Assembly: GCA_026413225.1 (NCBI GenBank)
Contig: CM048553.1
Location: 45,362,001 to 45,426,000 of the forward strand
Reading direction: 5' to 3'
Source: Otis tarda
Lineage: Eukaryota > Chordata > Aves > Otidiformes > Otididae
Length of the DNA: 64,000 nucleotides
The position numbers and the translations under genes are program-made. The notes under the pieces are model-generated. The model did no database searches and had not been told where the DNA came from. It saw only the letters and a program-made list of their open reading frames with translations. Each line of letters starts with the position of its first letter. Positions within the stretch are counted from its first letter, which is position 1. Below are positions 28,655-41,364 of this stretch, piece after piece.

Positions 28655-28787
28655 TCATAGAATCATAGAATCATAGAATGGTTAGAGTTGGAAGGGACCT
28701 TCAAAGGTCATCTAGTCCAACCCCCCTGCAAGAGCAGGGACATCCCTGACTAGATCAGGTTGCTCAGAGCCTCATCCATCCTCACTT
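28655..28787 (-). mobile_element. CR1 LINE, short 3' fragment
   Basis: Three TCATAGAA units at 28655-28678 mark the CR1 3' terminus. They are followed by GGTTAGAGTTGGAAGGGACC and ATCTAGTCCAACCCCCCTGC, then AGATCAGGTTGCTCAGAGCC. Only about 130 bases are kept. It is antisense to ANO10 and belongs to a different CR1 subfamily from the copy at 25.9 kb, judged by GTTAGAGTTGGAAGGGACC in place of TGTTGGGAAAGACC. Confidence 0.93.
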
Positions 28788-30798
28788 ACATTGCAATCTA
28801 CTATCTGTTTGTGTACTATGTTGCAATTTTTTGTAGCTTTCTATGCTTTTACATGTTTGAGAAATTTCAGAGTTGTATAGTAAAAAGGCTTGCAGAAGCT
28901 TCCAAATATAAATAAGCTTAAAAATAAATCTTGCAAAACTGCAATGATCCATTTAATAAAGTATCCATTTTTGTAAATGCCCTGAAAAGAGTGGGTGAAA
29001 ATAGTGTGACACATCATGTGGGCTTAATCTGTTTCATATAAATTTGCTGTGAAAGCTCTAGTTCAATATAGATAATGTGCAATCTGTTCTAAACATCCAG
29101 TTGTACAATAAGGGTAATTTGTGGGAGACAGTTATGGATCTCAAGAGCCCTTTCATCATTCGGAGTATTGAATTAATCTCCTCCTAAATGCTCATTCAGA
29201 AAGTGCCAGAAGACTGCTCTGTTTGGTTGCCATGGCAGATATTATTCTCCTGGCTCCTTGGAGAGCTAAATTTCTATAAACTGTGAGTTTTTTTCAAGTT
29301 TATCAAAGCAGTAAGCTGTAGTTACTCTGATTTTTGTTGTTGTTGACAATTTCCTTCTGTCATTTGCTCACATTAATTCTTTAAAAAATGTTATAAAATT
29401 TCTTCACCTGTGTGCTCTCTCAAATAGAACAATAACTTTCATTTAGAAACAAAAAAGGGCAAAAAAAAAGTATTTTGCATATAGATTCTTACAGCCTTTT
29501 TTAGGTAAAAATAAAAAGAAATCAGAAAATTCAGTATCTGTATGCCGAGAGAGTAGTGAAAAGGGCAGGACTCTCCAATAAATGCAGATTGTAAGCAGGG
29601 AAGGGAATGAAAATACTTTTCTCAGGTCTGGACGGGGACAGATACCGTGAAGGAGACTGGACTGATTTCTTATACAATAAACTTTTCCATTTGCCTGTTC
29701 TCATGTTACACACAATCTGCTTATGAGTAACAGAACTAATGAATCCTGATTTCCTCAGGATTTATATTCCGTCTTTCCTGAACCTGTATGCAGCTGTGCG
29801 TACGTCCTGATTAAACCCCTGGCAGCCACTTGCTGGACAGTGGAAGGAATTGAGTTGCGATTGTGTTTTCATTGATAGGGTACTGGTTTGGGTTTCCCTT
29901 CATACCATGCTACTAATTTTCATAAATCAAAGAGGCACTTGGAATCCTCGAGACCTCTGCAAGTGGATAACTTTTGTTGAAATTGGCTAGTAGCTGCAAA
30001 GTTAGTTCGAGGTCCCTTCCTCTGTGGCCCCTGAACTTCAGACATCGGATTCAGGTGATTTTGAGGAGACATGCTGTCACAGTGAAAGCTGCAGGTTTTA
30101 GGAGACAGTTGTTGGCCATCGCTGAACTTCAGAGACTAGCTTGAGCTTTGAAGAATTATTTAATAATTATTCTGTAGTAATACATCCTATCAATTCAAGG
30201 TGTGCGGTTATGCTTGTTGTTTGCTTGTCCAGATGCCTATTACAATGTGGATGCACATGTGCTTTGAACACTTGAGCTTGAGATTTTTATTTTATTTTGA
30301 TGTTTTGGTTACTGGAGAGAATTGTACTCAATATAACCCTGTCATTAGGGAGACTAACTGGATAAGAAGTCATGAGAGTTTGTAATGCGATACTTGCCTG
30401 CAGTTAGCCAGGTACACACATCAGTGTTCAAATTACAGCGTTGACCTCACAGAGCATTCTGTGGTCCTGACATCTGAAAAATAACCACCTTGTTTGCTAC
30501 TGTATTACCAAACTCTTCCCTTTCAGAGACATCCAGAAGCAAAGCTATTCTTGGCAGTCCCGTGTTAGCTGTGCAGCTGAAAGATTCGCAAATCTTAACT
30601 CCTAATCAACTGTGAATATGTGGGAGGATACTGCTTTGAATCAGTGACAACGGGAATGATCGTATGGACAGGCATTGAAGGGAGAAAAAGAAGCTACCCA
30701 GTAATAACTGGAGTTGTCAGAAGTGTTTTGTCAATACACAAATTTACTATTTACCTACCTTTGAGTTCTTTTTAGTCTAGTGTGAGGGGACAGGGCAT

Positions 30799-30863
30799 AT
30801 AGAATCATAGAATGGTTAGAGTTGGAAGGGACCTTCAAATATCATCTAGTCCAACCCCCTTGC
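30799..30863 (-). mobile_element. CR1 LINE, very short 3' fragment
   Basis: This 65-base remnant keeps only the CR1 3' terminus: ATAGAATCATAGAATGG, then GTTGGAAGGGACCTTCAAA and ATCTAGTCCAACCCCCTTGC. It is nearly identical over its length to the copy at 28655, so both come from the same or a closely related subfamily. It is antisense to ANO10. Confidence 0.9.
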
Positions 30864-33800
30864 TCCTTGCATATGAAGGTCATCATATATATAAACTCTT
30901 TGGGTACTGGATAGGCAAAAAAAAGTATTAGTGCTGTACTTGATTATGAGTATGCTTCGACAGTGTGAAACTGTAAGAATAGCGTGTGTTAATCTTCCTG
31001 GAAGGTGACATTTGGTGTGTGTACAAAATGTGAAAATATTACGAAAAAATCTAAGGGGAAGGAAGATATTTAGAGAATTGAGAAACTCAAGTAGGATGAT
31101 ACATCATAAAACACATTTCATACATCTATTACCATTGCATTTCCTCTTTAAATCAGATTTGTTTCTAGCACAAGACTGGGGAAAATGCCATTCTGGACAG
31201 AATGTACAGGTAGTTCAGACTGCCAGCAAATCTGTTACAGACCATCTCGTCGACACAGCTGAACTATGAAATGATTGAACTGTGAAGTGACTAAACAAAG
31301 AAAAATGAATACGAGAAGGTTACTCACACTAATATGAGGGGATTTTCAATATGTAAGCAAAACAGAGAGCACATTAGGTGGAGCAGATGAGGCCCGACAT
31401 GTTCATGAAGGATCTTTTTTTTTAACCTGAACGTCTGTAACAGCCAACATATGAGCATTGCCTGTTCTTTCTCTCATTCTCCGGTGATGTGTCATAAACC
31501 CAGAATTTTTGCTGCATTTGAGTCTCATGTGTTTCTGTGGAAAAGCAGCAAGACTTGACATTTGTGAAATGCAAGAGGTTTTGTGTTCAGAGAAAGATGG
31601 TTAGGGTGAAAGAGCATGTCAGTCTCTAATTAGTATGCAACGTCCTTTTCAGTTTGCATGGGGGATATTTTAGATTCTTATTGCCTAGTGTGTAGTTAAT
31701 TCATGACATGCTATGCTGTAAGAACCGCAAGAAATGTGTATTTGTCAAGCTGAAAGTAACCATTTTTTATTATTCATACAGAGGAAGGGATGTTATGTGT
31801 TCAACAGATTATAAAGTACTAAAATGTATTCTGAGGTAAATTAGAAAGTAGACATCATTTCCTTAACCTTCTCTCCCTGATACAAGTATTAACCTGAAGT
31901 GTCTGACGTATATTTTTGTCAACTCAATATAATATTCTGCTAGGAACTTTTTGAAACCATGGAGGTTACTGTAACTTTCTGTAGACAGGCATATATACAT
32001 CAGAGTTGGTGTTGCTGTGCTTTGGCAGCAATGTTATCTTTCTGCTCTGTGCTTACTTTATTAAATAAGAGCCTGAAGTCTGCGCTATTCAGAGGGAATT
32101 TTCCTAAAACACAAATTCATTTATGTGCATGGAAAGCATCATACCATTACATCAATAGCTGTATGCTTAAACAAAAGAATGTTTACCTGTGTGTATTCTC
32201 AGCAGTGGTTCTCTCTGATGCACCGTTACATGAATTACAAGTAACATGGCATGTGGTGATAGGTAGCTCACATGCAAAAGAGAGCACTGTTTGGAGCAGC
32301 TCTGTTGGTGAGATAATGTCTTTCTGCTTCTGAGAAGCAGGCTGTCAGGAGGTTTCAATGGTACTGTTAGGCTCTGCGCACCAAAGCATGCTTTTTAAGA
32401 TGCCAGCTCGTATTAAATGGATTTGAGAAGCCAGAAGGAAGTACCTGGCAAAGGAACTAAATTCAGACAGCTGCTTTTAAAAGCTTTATTGTATTTTAAA
32501 GTTTTAGGAAAATAAATGAGAATTAAATGCAAAAGCAGAACTAGAAACAAATAGAATATTTTATAAATTAAGGTCCTATAGTACTCTTTCTTTTTTTTTC
32601 TTTTCTATTGGCAGCAAGTAAAACTTCAGAAATCATTTCAGAGCATTGTGCTGCTCTGTAGTTTGCTAGGTTATTCACTCCATAGTAGGTGTAATGTGTG
32701 CTGCTTATGGCTATATATCCTGTGAAATGGATTGAAAGCAGAAAGATTTGCTTTCCTAAGAAGCATTTGGAGAATCTAAAGTTTAGTAGTTTAATTACCC
32801 TGTTTGTGGGGGTTTTTTTCTCATTTACAGGCTTTACTACTTTTTTTTTTTGAGATTGCTTTAGTTCTTGCGTCTTTGTTAGAGCTGCACAGTCTATGAA
32901 TTTTTTGTCTGATTCCTTTCTTTTCTTAGGAGAACCTTTTTTTCTTTTTATCTGCTTCCTCAAATGATGATTATAATATTCATATTCCAGCATACTATTT
33001 TTTTTTCTACTGCCTCAGTTTTTGTTTCACCTGGAAGATGTAGTTGGAACGTGCGTGGAGAAGCAAGCAGTACATGGTCGGTCATTTCTGCAGGGGCATT
33101 GCCTTGGGCCCAGCCTTAGCTGTGCTTTCTACCTTGTTACCCTGCAGCAAGGCTGTCCAGGGCAATATATACTGCAATAGCGCACATCTCATTTGAAGAG
33201 TCTGTCAGAGCAAAGGAGGAAACACTCAAAATATGTCTTGTTTGGGCAGAAATTCTTACCTTGTCAGACGCTGAAAGTTTGGTAGAGTATTGGCTTATTC
33301 TGGAAGAAGACAAGCCGGAAAGGAACATCTCTCAGATGAAACTCCAGCATGAATCAATGGGGCAGCTGAGCAGAAAGGATGGAGAGGTGCAGAGAGTAAT
33401 TATCTCAATTTATGGGGAAAAAAAAAAAGGAGTGGAAAAAGCCCCACCCTGAAACCCCAGGGAAAAGCAACAAAGATGTTCAGGATCACAAAGCAAGAAT
33501 TTTTCCTTTCAAAGATGAAAAGCAGTTTTTGATACAAGAGCAAGTGCTTTTTTAGAGATTTTACATAAGAGGCCAATTACATTTTATACCCCGGTAAATG
33601 GAGATAATACTAAACGCATTTCTAAAAAAGCTAGACAAAAATTGTGGTGGTATTTTGAGCGATATTGCGCTAATGATGTCCAAATTGGTTGACCAAACTT
33701 GCAGGGACGTTGACCAATCATAGTTCCTTCACAGATGTGTTAGAAGGAGTTTAAATTTCAAGGCAAAGAAAATGTTTTGAAGGTTTAGCAGATGTGCATG

Positions 33801-34481
33801 CTGACTCCATAGCTTTTGATGGGAAAGAAATGGGAAAAAGTTGCAGGATCTTAAAAGTCTTCATAACTATTTCAGTGATTCTCATGTAGGAGATCTGTAC
33901 ATCTGCCAGAATGGCTCACCAAACCTTTTAAGATTCCGGTGAGACACTGAAACAAAAGAACTCTATGTGTGGTAGGTAACTATGTACATTGCAGTGTTTA
34001 TATAGTTGTAGAACTTAGGTGGCTTATGCACGTTAAGACTTCTGTTGCCTTATTTCTCTATAAAAAGGCACAAGTGTTAAGTTCCTGCCCCAGAGGTCTT
34101 TTTGGACATCTGTGATACATACACAGGTCACCATCTGCTTGGCCATGCAAGTTCCAAAAGCTTTGTACAGCTCTGCCTCTGAACTGCTTTTGGTTACCTA
34201 GGAAGAAAAAAAAGAAGCCTTGAAGAAGTTTGGGCAGCAACACAGCTGTCTAGATGTTTAAGGACAATTTCACATGCTATTGGAAGAGCAGGGCTGCCTG
34301 AAACAAAAGAGGGATTGCTGGGCATTTGTTGAAGAGAACCTCCGTGTTGGTGCCCTCTTTGCTTGAATAGTTTGAAATGAATTGAAAAACTTAAGGAAGT
34401 CTGTTTTCCCTGAAAGGACGGGGTTTCTTATCAGCATCTTCTTAAGCTGATGGGTTTTTTCAACAGGTAAGAGTACTCTTT

Positions 34482-34499
34482 TATATATATATATATATA
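34482..34499. repeat. (TA)9 microsatellite
   Basis: A clean TA dinucleotide run in the ANO10 intron, probably length-variable between individuals. Confidence 0.85.
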
Positions 34500-35860
34500 A
34501 AAGGGGTAGTAAATTTGCTAAATAAGTTTCTTGTAATTCTTGGTCCTTCCCGTTTCTGACTTGAGAGATGCTATCAAATTAGTTAGTCTGTCTCTTGAAA
34601 AAGGCTTGGTCATCTTTGGGGAGATGGCAAGGTCTGTTCTTACCACACTGTAGCTAACATTTGGTAACTAGCGGTGAAGTAAAATCTTAATGAAAGGAAA
34701 GACAGATGGGTTTGGGTTGGTGGAAGTAGTGTTGAGCAAACCCAGAAATTAGCTAGTCTGCCAAGTTGAGAAACTCAAAGTGACTACATCAGGCTGACAT
34801 GTGGTAAGAAGACACCTTTCTTCTGCAGGTGGGGCACACCCAGAGTTTCCCTTACTTGTTTTTAACTTGATGATGTTGAAATTATCGGACCAAGCCATTA
34901 ATTAGTTCATCCAGTTACTTCTTCTCTGGGAGCGATCGGTCCTGTTGTTTCCAGGAGAAGCTTAGGAAAGTGTGGTGAACACAGTTAAAGCTTTGGAATA
35001 ACTATTAATGGGAGCTGTTGTTTACTTTCCATATCAATTAGCATTAAGCTTATCTCATGAATCAGAAGAATTTTCATTTCTGCTTCAAAAACAAGATTAT
35101 TTTAAATGCCACTGTGGAGGTTCCAGTTTGTTGCACAAACATCTAATACAAGAGTGTTTATACAGATCTTAGTAATTTGGAGTTGTATTTTCTTTTCACT
35201 GATGAGCAGAAACCAAGAAAAGGGATTCACTTACTCACTAATACAGGACAAAGACTTATTTTGTTCGTTTTAGTTGAACCCCTGAAGATTCCATAAGAGA
35301 GAAAATTTAAAGGTGTTATTTATGTATTTTTCCCAATATTATTTGTGGTTATTCCCATGTCACAGAAAGATCAAACAAAGTCAAGAAGCAAGTTCAGCAG
35401 ATGGCAGTTTCAATGGGATAGATTTCTTTGATCAAAAGTTAATAAGATTGCAAAATTCATATATAATTATTTGAAGGTTATTTTTATATGAGATTAATAC
35501 TTATTGATATAGAGTAACATATACATTTTAAAGTAATGCTTAATGCTAATTAGTCTTTAGGGTATACTGTCTGCTGAAGAATTCCTTTGCTGATCTGAAG
35601 TGTGAATTCCCCATAACACTATGGTAGCAATATTGGCCAGTTTCCAGATTTCACAGGTTACAAATGAGCAAGGCATCAGGAGGAGAATTTTCAAGGTAAC
35701 AAAACAAACAAACAAAAAAAAAATCACATGGAAACCAAAACCTACCAGTCTCCTATTAATATTGTTCATAATGCCCCTTTAAATACAAGCTTTATATATA
35801 CTGACAGTGCTCATTCCTGTGAAACCAGCATTGCTAAAGTCTTCTTTATTTGTTCTTCTG

Positions 35861-35987
35861 TGTGTATATGTATGCATTTTCTTTATATTTTTATATATAC
35901 ATATACAGATATATATATACACACACACACATATATATATATACATATACATATACACATATACAGATGCAGGTACAGAGAGAGAGA
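35861..35987. repeat. Compound TA / CA / ATAC / GA microsatellite
   Basis: The tract moves from GTATATG-type sequence through (TA)n, (CA)6, (TA)n and several ACATAT units, then into (GA)n at about 35976-35987. It produces long spurious frames rich in Tyr, Ile, His and Thr on the + strand, which are not coding. Confidence 0.88.
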
Positions 35988-38900
35988 ATGAGAATCTGTG
36001 TGTGTCTGTGCTGTTGAGTTCCTTTTGTAGATGTGCTCTTACACTGGCTCATTGTAAACCACAGCCTGCAATTCCATTTCTTTTTACTGGGCGTACACTT
36101 TCCCTTTGATGTATTTCTTTACACCACTAGTAATAACTGTTATTTCCTATTAATATGGAAAATGATGTGCTCTCTTTTTGTCTGTGAGCAGTGTTTACGG
36201 TTGTAAATTATTTTTGTTTTACGAAAGGACGTAACTGACTGCCACGGGTCTTGTAGTTCTCTTTGTCCTATAATGGCATATGGAATTTTCACTCCTTGCT
36301 TTCTGATTGTTTCCAAAGGAAACATCAGCATGTAAGCGCTGACATACTATCAAGCTCAAAGTGCAGAGAATGGATTTCTGCAGCTTGTTAATATTTTGTA
36401 ATTATTTGTCCTGCCCCAGCTTGTGTATTTGATTTGCCCTGAAGGATCTGTGGAAATGTGTATTCACCTTCCATCTTATACCATCACATAAATTTACAGT
36501 GAATTAACTAGGTGACTCACTGGATAATATTAACTCACTTTACTGATGCACAATCATATGATGTCTTAAACATTTATTTAGAGTCCTTTGACAGCACTTA
36601 CTGGCGTGTTTTTAAAAATCTAGTTTGTTTGACAGATGTAACAACTTATAAAGGTCTTTCTATAAAATTTATAATACAATGTGTATGTTCTGACAAATGG
36701 TAATATTTTGTGGTGTTTCTATAGCAATAGGACAGAGTTTTAATATGCCACAACTAATGTGTTGAAGAGAAATTATTTTAGATATTTGTGGTTGCATGCT
36801 AGATAATATATTGATTGTTGTGGTGGATTAAAATTGAGAAATAGAAATGTGATGGTACTGCTAACCCAGGGTACCCAGTAAAAGCACTTTGCAATGTGTA
36901 AGAAAGATTTCAAAGCAAAGCCTTGAGGTCTGATAGAATTAAATTAGTGTGGCAATTTAACATGAATCACAATAGTAAATCCCTCAGTGCATGATGAAGC
37001 TGGCACCATTAGCTCTCATTTCCACTGAAGGAAATGAAGAAGGTCAGTCTAGAAGAGAGGCTGGACTGAAGCAGTATAGATCTGCTCAACACATTTATTC
37101 CTAGGCTTCGGTTTGTTGCCAGGCTTTATCCAGCCCCCCCGGGAGCAGAGCAGCAAAGTACTAGGGGTACTTTGTTCTTCCTTTCCTTCCCACTGCTCCT
37201 GAAAAGCGGAGCAGGGTGATGGAAGCGGGAGGAGGAGCGTGGCTCTCTTCCCAGCAGGGAGCAGTGCCAACCTCCAGGGTTGTCAGCAAGTTCGACTCTT
37301 ACCAACCACTGAATATGGATGCAGAAGGGAGCAATTTCTAGGTTTGAAGAAATTGGAAGTAAAAAGCTAAGGAAGAGGAGGCAACTAGGACAGCAGAAAA
37401 CAGGACAGGGAATCAGCAAGGAATAAACAGGAAAGGGAATAAAATGCTTTAATAAAGAAAGCAAAAATACTTTACAAAAATTAAAAAGCAGGGGGGAAAA
37501 AAGGAGAAGTGTTACCGAAGCGTATGAAAACTGCTTTATTCTGTGCATGGAAAGGCTACATAGACACAAGGTTCATGTTGAAAAAGTAAAATAAGAATTT
37601 CAGTATTCTTACTTTTTTTTTGCAATTATTCAAGTTTTCTTTAGAAGGTAATAGTTTTAACATGACGTTCTAAACCTAAAAATTACAATGTTGTTAAAAC
37701 CAGTTCTTACAAATGTATATGTATTTTATATAATATAAGTCATTTGCCTTTAGGTATTGTTTTGCACAAAAATTAACAGAGAGAAACTGGGATTATAGAG
37801 CTGCAAAGGCTTGAAAATAATAAAATTAAGTAGTCAGAAATAATTCCTACATTTTTTTCCAGTCTACACCTCATCCTAAGATCTTTTTCTGTAATTGCTC
37901 AGTAATACAGTGTGGGGTGCACTGAAGCAGGTCTCAGAAACAGAGCAGACACTAATATACAGCGTATCTACAGATCGTTGTTTGTCTTCGTCTTACAAAG
38001 CTGCTTGAAAATTCATTTCTCTTCTGCCTGAAAATAGTAGCTATTATATAGTTTTAATTTTCCATAGTTTGTTTTTTTTTGTTGCAAAAGAATTTCATAA
38101 AGCTCTGCAAAGAAATCATCGTTAGTATTAGAGGCAGAAAACCACCAAAATTGGCTAGGGTCTCTGCTAGCAATACAGACAGCTCTGAAAAGGGGGCTAG
38201 TGAGGAAGAGCACCTAGGGCAGGGCAGTTCTGGTGGGTACAACAACCCCTTGATGTAGCTCACAGGAGTGCTTTGGTTTTCTGGTGAAAATGCAGACAGA
38301 CAGGAGCTTTCCCAACAGAGCACTACATCACCTCTGAACAAATGCGGTAAACAAGCCGGAGCAAAGAGGTTTTCTTCCTGCTAATTTGTGGGAGAAAAGG
38401 AAAAGCGTTTCGTTCACTCGTAACCTAGGGAGCACATAGAGGGAATGTCTGGCTTCACTGAAGCAAACAAGAATTTTGTCATTGCCTTCAAGGAAATCAG
38501 ACCTTTGCTAGGTTGTTTAAAATTACTACAGGCATAGCAGAATAATTTATAAATATTATTATAATTTAGGACTATGTCAGCTGTTACAACTTTACTCATT
38601 CTGAAGAAATGCAGAGTTATAAACTACCAAACCAACCTTATACTCATTTTCAAAATATCTGCGCAAGCTAATTCAAAGTTTGTTCTGACTCTCCTACATG
38701 CTCATTAGACAACCTTTTGTAGTTCTCCAAGAGTCATGCTTCATATCCAGCTGTGCATCTTAAGTGGAAATGGCAGGTTTAATAAGCTCTGTGTGTCCTT
38801 CGTGTATCTGTGTGTATCTGTGTAAGGGTCGTGAGATCAAGGGTTTCTCCAGCCCAGGCCCCACAGGAGCAGTAAGCAGACGCCTAGGATGGAGTGAAGA

Positions 38901-40206
38901 GCTGGGCTAATGTGTATTTCCCCGTATTTTCCCATCCTCTGTGCTCAGCTCAAGAACTCCCTGGGCCAGATCAAACCATAAATCCACCATAACTAATTTG
39001 AGTCATTGACTTTATCTGAATAGGTGTATAACTTTATCTGGTCAGAGAGATACTGACTTAAAATACATTTTTTAAAGGCAAATCAATACCCGTAAATGAT
39101 CAATACTTATGCTTAGCCCAGTGTTTAATGAAGGGAAAACAAGTTGCCTCTTTTTCCATGTGTGCGTGGTCTTCCCAAGGAGCAGGGTGTTTGGCAGAAG
39201 GGGAATTTGCCTTGTCACAGGTGTCTTTGGTGGAAGAAGGAATTCTGTCAGTCGTGCCACTGCCGTTCTGAAAGTGCTTGTAAAGGGACCTCTGATGAGC
39301 TTTAAAATTGGTAGAACCCGTTTCTTCAGAATATTTACAAAATGACTGCAACTAGCAATTGGTTACCAGCTCTACGTTGATTATTTTTCACTGAGCTGTG
39401 AATAGGCAATAGCAGGTAATAGCAGAGCCTCCACAGGAGGTACGAGAAGGCTTATCTTTGAAGAGAAAGACAAGAACGAAAATGTCACTGGAAATTATCA
39501 TGTAAGGACAAGTCCCTGGGGCAGGAGAGCCTCTGCTCAGGAGGAGAACAAACAGGGTGACATGGCAGGTCCCTTCTGTTGCTGGTCTTGGATTCCTTAC
39601 CTATTAAACTCTTTGGCAGCGCTGAGAGTAGTTCCTCTTCACCAAATAATTGAAACATTCAATAATTTCCCCTACTTTACTGCAGTGAAATGTGATTTTG
39701 TGAATACCGTGGTAACAATAACTTTAGAATTAAACTCACTTTCCATGCTGATAGAGCAGATAAACTGAGAGGCAGATTCCTTCTTAAAAAAAAAAACTCC
39801 TTAAAGAGAGTGATTACTTTTGCCATTGATCTGCCCAGCACTTAAAGTCTCATTTCTAAACATGTGGTTTATACTTCACGTATATTTTCATATTTTCTAC
39901 TTACATTGTTCAGTTGTTTGATTTCTCTGGTGTCGTCTGACGTATTTTTCAGGCTGAAGTTTCTTGCCTCCTGCAAGACAGAGGGAAATTCTGTACTTGT
40001 GTCATTGTGGCTTGCGTGTGGTAGCAGGGCAGAGCACAGCCATGCACACTCTGTATGTACCTGCTTTTGATATCTGATTTATGTCACAGATAGAAATTTC
40101 CAAAAATAATGCCTGAAGTTGGGTTCTTAGTTTCATATCAACAGTCCAACATAGATTACCTAATTAATTCCCTGTGTAGAGGAGTAAACTTTTTGTTGTT
40201 GTTGTT

Positions 40207-40257
40207 ACTGATTTTTGGAAACTGAGTAGTATCAGTACTACTGATTTTTGGAAACTG
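40207..40257. repeat. Tandem duplication, 33-bp period
   Basis: ACTGATTTTTGGAAACTG at 40207-40224 recurs exactly at 40240-40257, so a 33-bp unit is present about 1.5 times. It is a local duplication in the intron with no evident function. Confidence 0.8.
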
Positions 40258-40814
40258 TATGGATCCACAACTTAACAAATTTGGAAAGAAAAGTGTGCGT
40301 GGGTCACTATTGAGATAAGGTGTGCTTGGGCTGGGGCTAGGCCTGCCTTTGTACCCGCTGGCAGAGTGGGGTGCTGGGCTTTGTGTGCTGGGGTTCCAGT
40401 GATGGCCAAATCTGTGTCCAGACAGTAATGGGATTACAGAGTATTTTTTTGTCATCTTCCTGAGGGTTGGGAATAATTAATTTTGAGAGACCATCTCTGC
40501 TTTTCAGACACTCTATTCCCTGCTGTTGCACAGATTACAAGGAGATGAGTTCATGCTCTTGATGTTTTCCTCTGTTCTTTTTGTGGCATTAAAGAGTTTA
40601 AAATAGCCTTTTGCCTTTCTTACAATAGAATTTGTTAAAGGATGCTGGCAAAAACCGTGTGGGTTTTGGCGTGTGTAATACTGGAATAGATGTTGTGTGG
40701 TCTCCTCTGGGCTAAACCTCTACAATGTGGGTTTCTGCACTCGAGGGAGGCTTGTGTCTATAACCCAGCGGGTCCCTTCCAGCCTTAAGTTCCTAAAATG
40801 GAAGCATAGACCTC

Positions 40815-41170
40815 ACGTAGCTTTGCTTGTCTTGCAAGCGTTAGAGTGAAACGTGTATCCTCTCGGAAGCCGTAGTGAGCTGTGTATTTCCGACATCGCC
40901 CGAGCGCTTCATCGTGCCAGCAGCAGCGTGCGGAGGAAGGGCTGTTGGCTGTCCCACGGCAGTGCCTTCCAGTCCTTTGCCACTGGCGCTGGCGGATTTT
41001 TCAGACACTGGTTTCGCCGTCTCTCGGCTGTGCCTCCTGGATTGTGCGGGAGGGCAAGCGCAGAGCGCATGAGCTGAAGGAGCGAGTAAATGTATACTGA
41101 GCAGCCCGGTGCTGTTGCTGCTGTTGCAGTCGGTGTACGGCTGACTCAGCTGTGTCTGCAGCTACGCTTC
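40815..41170. promoter_or_regulatory. CpG-island-like patch in ANO10 terminal intron
   Basis: By eye this 355-base patch has about 27 CpG dinucleotides and is more than half G+C, against a CpG-poor, AT-rich surround. That gives an observed/expected CpG ratio well above the usual 0.6 cut-off. It supports open frames in three phases at 40853-41100 only because stops are rare in GC-rich DNA; none reads like a known protein. A near-perfect Maf/AP-1 site lies at 41140-41150. It could be an intragenic promoter of a non-coding RNA, an enhancer, or simply a patch that escaped methylation. No TATA box or exon with a clear donor is evident. Confidence 0.55.
41140..41150. promoter_or_regulatory. T-MARE-like (Maf/AP-1/NF-E2) site
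   Basis: GCTGACTCAGC is a perfect 11-base palindrome about TGACTCA. It equals the core of the 13-base Maf recognition element of TRE type and differs only in the two outermost bases. It lies within the CpG-rich patch. Binding is inferred from the motif alone. Confidence 0.5.
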
Positions 41171-41328
41171 GGTGTCAGGCATATCCATAAATTTGGGGTG
41201 TGTGTCCAGAGGCCTGGTTAAACTCAGAAAAGGGCTGGGTATTTCTCTTCCAAAGGGTAAGCACGTGCTCAGGGATGTCTCGCTGAGCGCGTAGACTTGT
41301 TACGCTGCAGAGGGGTTTGTTTTACCAA

Positions 41329-41364
41329 TTGATTGTAACTAGTAACTTGATTGTGACTAGTAAC
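41329..41364. repeat. 18-bp tandem duplication
   Basis: TTGATTGTAACTAGTAAC at 41329-41346 is followed directly by TTGATTGTGACTAGTAAC at 41347-41364, with one mismatch. It is a recent-looking local duplication just downstream of the CpG-rich patch. Confidence 0.85.

Noticed and set aside
31959-32333. 124-codon + frame starting in a good ACCATGG context
   Set aside because: The product matches no known family and there is no exon or promoter signal around it. Taken as chance.
32568-32993. 141-codon minus-strand frame very rich in Lys
   Set aside because: It arises from T-rich + strand sequence read in antisense. No start context, splice signals or family resemblance supports a gene.
33585-33630. 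MIR-like string GGTAAATGGAGATAATACTA
   Set aside because: Only about 15 bases resemble the MIR core, with no supporting flank.
35878-35991. Tyr/Ile/His/Thr-rich frames over the 35.9-kb repeat
   Set aside because: Pure translation of the TA/CA microsatellite.
37126-37569. 147-codon minus-strand frame rich in Leu, Phe, Ser and Cys
   Set aside because: The + strand here is purine-rich, so the antisense frame is pyrimidine-rich and avoids stops. No domain is recognisable.
40735-40800. CR1-like string GGTCCCTTCCAGCCTTAAG
   Set aside because: It resembles the CR1 3' region in the sense direction, but the match is under 30 bases, lacks the terminal ATTCTATG units and is too weak to call.
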